From: a virus
Strand: one strand, 5' to 3'
IMG/VR virus record: IMGVR_UViG_3300035698_002090
Coordinates: 1 to 42,218 of that record
DNA: 42,218 nt
The notes below the pieces were generated by a model. That model was not told where the DNA came from, searched no databases, and saw only the letters and a list, made by a program, of their open reading frames with translations. This document shows, piece after piece, positions 38,387 through 42,218 of this stretch. Both the position numbers and the translations under genes were made by a program. Every line of letters starts with the position of its first letter. Positions within the stretch are counted from its first letter, which is position 1.

Positions 38387-38977
38387 TTATTTTGAGGCTT
38401 GTCTAGCTGCTCTAGCTTTAGCCATTCTCTCTTTGGCTGCTACTTTCTTTGCTGCTTCGTATTCCTCAACGGCCTGTTTCTTGATAGCTTCGATATTAAC
38501 ATCTGCAGGCTTTATTAAAGAGGCAGTAGTACTACCAGCATCCGTTTCATCAACGGAGGGAGAGAGAGCTGATAGCACTACCCTCGGCACATCCGACAGT
38601 GCCAAAGCACTTGATCTTAAGTCACTAGGATCAATACAATTTGGTTTTGGTTTTGGGACAGTTTTGTTACTTGGGTAATTTGCACTAATGTAGCGTTCAA
38701 TAGTGGCGTATCTTTCTTGAGCATTGATATTCTGCATATTGAACACCAAACCACCGTCTCCGGTCTGGCTTAACTTAATTTCCTCGTGTAGCGTAGGAAT
38801 TTTGTCTTTGTCTGCATCTGATACCCAGTGCTGACTTCCATTCTCTCCAGCAATTTTCTTTGGGTGTTCCATTTTATAGAAGAGTTCTTCTGGGATATTG
38901 TCAATAAACAACACACGATCATTAGATCCTCCCCTCACTATTTTCAATAACACATTACTAATTAATTTAGACATCAT
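38387..38977 (-). CDS. Virion-region protein of unknown function (196 aa)
   Basis: N-terminal segment of 70 residues with a compact fold (SNDRVLFIDNIPEELFYKMEHPKKIAG), then a polar and Pro-rich middle, then a long Ala/Lys/Glu helix (150-196) ending ARAARQASK. The architecture suggests an assembly or capsid-binding protein. ATGATG start overlaps the previous gene. The long basic helix could bind DNA or the capsid. Not recognised. Confidence 0.6.
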   Translation of the reverse strand: MMSKLISNVLLKIVRGGSNDRVLFIDNIPEELFYKMEHPKKIAGENGSQHWVSDADKDKIPTLHEEIKLSQTGDGGLVFNMQNINAQERYATIERYISANYPSNKTVPKPKPNCIDPSDLRSSALALSDVPRVVLSALSPSVDETDAGSTTASLIKPADVNIEAIKKQAVEEYEAAKKVAAKERMAKARAARQASK

Positions 38978-39698
38978 TTTCTCCCTTTGTAATTATTTCA
39001 TCGATATCTACTTTTTGATCTTCGTGATTTTTGAGAAAGTCTTTTTTTGTAATAACTGGCTTATCTCCCAAATGCCCTAGATCAATAGTAGGTTCTGCCC
39101 ATAAGTCGTACCCTAATTCTTTGGCGTTAACAAAGAAATAGAAGTCTTCGGAACATACTCCAGGCAGTGTTTTAAACCATGGTCTATCCATGGCCTCAAA
39201 TACTGACCTGTGGGCTAAAAAACAACCCCCTCCTGCTGCGTGAACCTTGAACGGTTCTTTCTTATTTGGATTTGGAAAACAAAAAGCACCGACGTACTTG
39301 TTAATTTCTGCCTTCTTAGTCCCTTCCCCTGACACTCTTCCTGATTTTAACTGATCTCCTCTACTCCACAGCACAGGAAAATTTAAGTTCTTTCTTTGAT
39401 AGTACACGCCAGTAACTAATTTAGTCTTCTTTTCTTTCGCCACTTTAAACAATTTAACTAGAGTATCTTTTGGAAAGGTCATGTCTGAATCCATCCAAAA
39501 TATCCACTCTGTATCGGTACCTAAGAACGACTCTGTCAAGTTATTTCTGGCATTATCTATGATTTCTCTGTGGGTTATTCCTATGTCTGCTACTTGTATA
39601 TCTCTTGTACTAGAGTAGGCGATAACTGACATCATACTCTGTACTACAATAGGATCTACTGCTTCTGCTATAGGAACTGCTACAGCTACCTTATACAT
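38967..39698 (-). CDS. GT-A glycosyltransferase (family 2-like)
   Basis: 243 residues. IFWMDSDMTFP has the DxD metal/nucleotide-sugar site (D70-S-D72), preceded by DNARNNLTESFL. AAGGGCFLAHRSVFE and SEDFYFF (120-190) match acceptor-side motifs of GT-A enzymes, and IDLGHLGD ends the catalytic part. It lies in a glycan island within the virion operon. A sugar may be added to capsid, tail or host surface. Confidence 0.8.
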   Translation of the reverse strand: MYKVAVAVPIAEAVDPIVVQSMMSVIAYSSTRDIQVADIGITHREIIDNARNNLTESFLGTDTEWIFWMDSDMTFPKDTLVKLFKVAKEKKTKLVTGVYYQRKNLNFPVLWSRGDQLKSGRVSGEGTKKAEINKYVGAFCFPNPNKKEPFKVHAAGGGCFLAHRSVFEAMDRPWFKTLPGVCSEDFYFFVNAKELGYDLWAEPTIDLGHLGDKPVITKKDFLKNHEDQKVDIDEIITKGENDV

Positions 39699-39843
39699 AT
39701 CGTGCTAACCAGTTGAAGAAGAGTCTAGTTGGCGTTTCCATGACTCCTCTGAATCTGATTCCTCCACACCTACATCCTTGGAAGTGTCCACTAGATACCT
39801 CAGCTTTTGTATATACTCTCCAACAATCAACACATTTATACAT
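39691..39843 (-). CDS. Small zinc-ribbon protein (50 aa)
   Basis: ATG at 39843 with AAGGGAGAA upstream. CVDC and CRC near 4-7 and 24-26 would hold zinc. It ends inside the start of the glycosyltransferase gene (ATG/TAA overlap), so it is a real member of the island. Confidence 0.6.
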   Translation of the reverse strand: MYKCVDCWRVYTKAEVSSGHFQGCRCGGIRFRGVMETPTRLFFNWLARYV

Positions 39844-39845
39844 AT

Positions 39846-40538
39846 CTATTCTCCCTTTGTAAATATGAATACTGTTTCTGATATAACATTTCTTAGGTGG
39901 TCAGCACAGAAGGATACCCACCAATGTGGGGCAAAGAATATCCACCACTTTAATATGGGTCTTGACTTAGTTTCTGTCATATCCAATCTGGCAACATGGG
40001 TCAGCTTATCGCATTCTACTGCGGCACTCAGGTTCGTCCCAGATCGGACATTTCTTTTTATTCCTGTAAATGACGCTATCCCTATCAAATTGATATGATC
40101 TCTGTAAGTAAATGCACTATCACTTGATACTGGAGGAATCCAAATCTCTAACCTCCCTCCTGGCTTCAAAACTCTGGCCAACTCTTTAAAACATGCAAAC
40201 CAGTTAGGTATATGCTCCATGACATGGTTTGCTATGATAAAATCAAAATGGTCATTTTCAAATGGCAGGTAGTTTTCTTCGCACTTACCCAAATCAACCA
40301 CTAGGTCTACCCCGTCTCCGCTAACACAGTCAAGATTAACTACATTTGGAGTTGCAAATACGCACTTACCACAACCTAGATTAAGTACTGTCCTTCCTTC
40401 AAAGGTAGACTTTGGTCTATACTTAATATATGTTTCTGACGGCACGAATCCTTTATATAAAGTAAGACCCGACTTTTTCCAGTACTTCCAACTCCCGTAA
40501 CTATCTCGTAATACTCTTAAGTAGTTCATTCCAAGCAT
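39846..40538 (-). CDS. SAM-dependent methyltransferase, class I
   Basis: 230 residues. TVLNLGCGKCVFATPNVVNLD is motif I with the SAM-binding glycine loop, DFIIANHVMEHIPNWFACFKELARVLKPGGRLEIWIPP is the motif II-III helix and strand of the type-11 methyltransferase fold. Phages and O-antigen loci use such enzymes to methylate sugars. It overlaps the GT-B gene by 38 bases and precedes the zinc-ribbon and GT-A genes. Substrate unknown. Confidence 0.8.
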   Translation of the reverse strand: MLGMNYLRVLRDSYGSWKYWKKSGLTLYKGFVPSETYIKYRPKSTFEGRTVLNLGCGKCVFATPNVVNLDCVSGDGVDLVVDLGKCEENYLPFENDHFDFIIANHVMEHIPNWFACFKELARVLKPGGRLEIWIPPVSSDSAFTYRDHINLIGIASFTGIKRNVRSGTNLSAAVECDKLTHVARLDMTETKSRPILKWWIFFAPHWWVSFCADHLRNVISETVFIFTKGE

Positions 40539-41550
40539 TTCCTATTCCCTCCCAGGTAGGAACACCTTTCGGTGTCTCTGTTGATATTTTTCTGTGCAAT
40601 TCTTTCTCTGTTCCTAATCTACAGGCCTGTCTAGCGAATTCCACCGTCCAAGAATGAATGTCGTGTGGGTGGAACTTAGTAGTTAGAAGTCCTGTCTTCT
40701 CATGCTCTATAAACTCTGGGTTAGCTCCCACGTTACTAGAGACTATCGGTAATCCGCAAGCCCTCGCTTGTAGTAAGATGTTACTGCAGATCTCAGGATA
40801 CGAATTAGGCATCAATAAGCACCACGCTTTCTTCATAACAGCAGCTAGGTTTGTCTGAACCATAGGTGCGTATACATGCACACCGTTCTTAGACATCTCT
40901 TTTAAAAATTTTTGCTGTGCCTCTGTGTTGTTAAAACCATGCAGCTTTTGGCTGCTGTATATACGAAAGTCTATTGACGGAAAGTTACGCTTTAAGCTCA
41001 TATAAGTAATGTCTAATGGCATATACCCTTTAATCATAGCAGAGCAAGTTAAGTATAAATTAGGGTCTCTCTTCTCATAATCTCCTGGGTTAAACACACC
41101 ACTGTCTATTCCATTAGATATCACTTCAAACTTGTCTTTTGGTATCTCATAAAAATCACTAAAAGTATCTTTACAATAGTCAGACAGAGCTACAATCTTA
41201 TCTACCATCTTAAATGTATCGTCAGGAAGATATCTTGGGTCCACTATATCATGTAACCACCAAACTATCTTAGATCCATTATTCTTACAGTACGTGACAA
41301 AATCATTAGGCAGTACGTTTCTGTTGAATACCGTTACATCCCATTTAGGAGCAGAGCCATCTGGCTTTAGGTAATGTACTCCGTTGACTATCTCATCTTT
41401 CTCATAAGTGCTTTTAACGTACACTTCGTGTCCCTGAGCAGCAAGAAATTCAGGGACTTTCGTTAAAGATGTCAGAGTTCCACCTGTTGGCTTCTCATAC
41501 AACTTATGTGGGTTATGTCCTTTCGTGTGGTCTACAAATAATATTTTCAT
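40501..41550 (-). CDS. GT-B glycosyltransferase (family 4-like)
   Basis: 349 residues. Rossmann start KILFVDHTKGHN with glycine loop GGTLTSLTKVPEFLAAQGHEV, and the C-terminal EICSNILLQARACGLPIVSSNVGANPEFI with the E-x7-(A)-type nucleotide-sugar motif of GT4 enzymes. Retaining transferase in a glycan island between head genes and tail genes. Ribosome site GGGAGAG. Confidence 0.85.
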   Translation of the reverse strand: MKILFVDHTKGHNPHKLYEKPTGGTLTSLTKVPEFLAAQGHEVYVKSTYEKDEIVNGVHYLKPDGSAPKWDVTVFNRNVLPNDFVTYCKNNGSKIVWWLHDIVDPRYLPDDTFKMVDKIVALSDYCKDTFSDFYEIPKDKFEVISNGIDSGVFNPGDYEKRDPNLYLTCSAMIKGYMPLDITYMSLKRNFPSIDFRIYSSQKLHGFNNTEAQQKFLKEMSKNGVHVYAPMVQTNLAAVMKKAWCLLMPNSYPEICSNILLQARACGLPIVSSNVGANPEFIEHEKTGLLTTKFHPHDIHSWTVEFARQACRLGTEKELHRKISTETPKGVPTWEGIGNAWNELLKSITR

Positions 41551-41621
41551 CTTTCTCTCCCAAGAAAATTGTGTGGTTTTTACGTTTTAAAGTAGGATAA
41601 CCACGAACCTTTTAAAGCTAA

Positions 41622-42074
41622 TTACATAGCACGAATAAATGCAGCTCTTGCCACAGCGGTCGATTGACCGCCAGCAGCAGCTGAATATGTTTCACACAAC
41701 GTAACATAGTTCTCAACAGCTCCAGTAACTAACGAAGTCGCAGAGAAGTCGACCAGATACGTCTGTGACGTAACTGAAACCAACTGATCTCCAGGGACAG
41801 CAGAAGCTGCTGTATCTGAAAGAATCAGATAAATGTCACCCATACCGTAAACCTGCACAAGACCTTTCGAGCCGTCTGAGAGAGACTGATCGTTTCGTCC
41901 TGCGAAGAGATGCGCTTTTGATGTGACAGCACCACTGATACCTATTTCATCCGAAATTGCAGATGTCGAATCATAGAATACAGCAGCATCGGCTGAGAGA
42001 GTAGCCCCTGACACATTCTGTGCCAAGACATACACTTTTTCAGCCTGTTTGTAATTAATTGTTTGTTTTTGCAT
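41622..42074 (-). CDS. Small head-region protein, possible decoration protein (150 aa)
   Basis: 150 residues, rich in Ala, Ser, Thr and Val, with strands such as KVYVLAQNVSGATLSADAAVFYD and LVQVYGMGDIYLILSD. No membrane segment and no cysteine pairs. It follows the coat gene and the 86-residue gene on the circle. The composition suits a capsid decoration or head-completion protein. Ribosome site AAGGAGG. Confidence 0.7.
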   Translation of the reverse strand: MQKQTINYKQAEKVYVLAQNVSGATLSADAAVFYDSTSAISDEIGISGAVTSKAHLFAGRNDQSLSDGSKGLVQVYGMGDIYLILSDTAASAVPGDQLVSVTSQTYLVDFSATSLVTGAVENYVTLCETYSAAAGGQSTAVARAAFIRAM

Positions 42075-42087
42075 AATTTAATCCTCC

Positions 42088-42218
42088 TTATATATCCTTA
42101 TATAATACATAGAATTTACCTGTCATTGATCCAGCAGAGTCGAAGGTGAATGTTCCGGATGTCGTAGAAGTGATTGACACGTCGTAACAATTATCTCCGA
42201 TTCCACACCACCAATAAC
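42088..42218 (-). CDS. 3' part of the 86-aa gene that crosses the circle join
   Basis: Second copy, within the overlap, of the final 43 codons of the 86-residue gene whose start lies at 257. It ends at TAA (42088). It is not an additional gene: on the circle there is one continuous frame. Confidence 0.85.
   Translation of the reverse strand, partial: YWWCGIGDNCYDVSITSTTSGTFTFDSAGSMTGKFYVLYKDI
42092..42218. repeat. 127-bp exact direct repeat, right copy (circle closure)
   Basis: Same 127 bases as 1-127; see the left copy. Confidence 0.95.

Overview
The window looks like the complete genome of an uncultured tailed double-stranded DNA phage. Bases 1-127 are repeated exactly at 42092-42218, so the sequence closes into a circle of 42,091 bp, and one small gene runs across the closing point. 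The virion genes suggest a short-tailed (podovirus-like) particle. There is a portal, scaffold and coat set, a P22 gp4/gp10-like adaptor and tail-hub pair, a repeat-bearing fibre and three consecutive ejection-type proteins. No tail tube, tape measure or sheath gene is visible. There is no phage RNA polymerase. Promoters of host sigma-70 type (TTGACA-17 bp-TATACT) and AAGGAG-type ribosome binding sites point to a bacterial host that cannot be named from this sequence. No integrase or classical repressor was recognised.

Layout: two long gene blocks diverge from a 1.1 kb AT-rich control region (7546-8681). The leftward block (7545 down to 1, then across the circle from 42091 to 28368) is the packaging, virion and lysis-accessory block. 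Its order is small terminase, the ATPase half of the large terminase, three small genes, the nuclease half of the large terminase, portal, zinc protein, membrane protein, scaffold, coat, two small head genes, a glycan island (GT-B glycosyltransferase, methyltransferase, zinc-ribbon protein, GT-A glycosyltransferase), adaptor, hub, fibre, fibre accessories, GNAT-like protein, three ejection proteins, a holin-like protein and a zinc-ribbon protein.

The rightward block (8682-28408) starts with many small unknown genes driven by three near-identical promoter/leader modules. It then carries two tandem beta-helix repeat proteins made of 18-bp repeats, and a sigma-region-4-like protein. The replication module follows: primase-polymerase/helicase, PD-(D/E)XK nuclease, dATP/dGTP diphosphohydrolase-like protein, family A DNA polymerase and HNH endonuclease. 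Other members are a nucleoside deoxyribosyltransferase-like protein, a 3-TM holin, a deoxysugar pair (fucosyltransferase-like plus a PLP 3-dehydrase-like enzyme), a phosphoesterase, three proteases (ClpP-like, HExxH, trypsin-like) and an M15 endolysin. A tail of tiny, mostly overlapping genes includes several single-TM proteins and a SemiSWEET-like protein. The two blocks converge and overlap at 28368-28408, with no obvious terminator.

The most unusual points are: a large terminase split between its ATPase and nuclease domains by three tightly packed genes; a hairpin that masks the ribosome binding site of the coat gene; a recent duplication of a hexapeptide-repeat gene with a readable recombination junction; a candidate structured RNA in the control region; and a sigma-4-like protein together with a small protein carrying an anti-sigma-type HxxxCxxC zinc motif.
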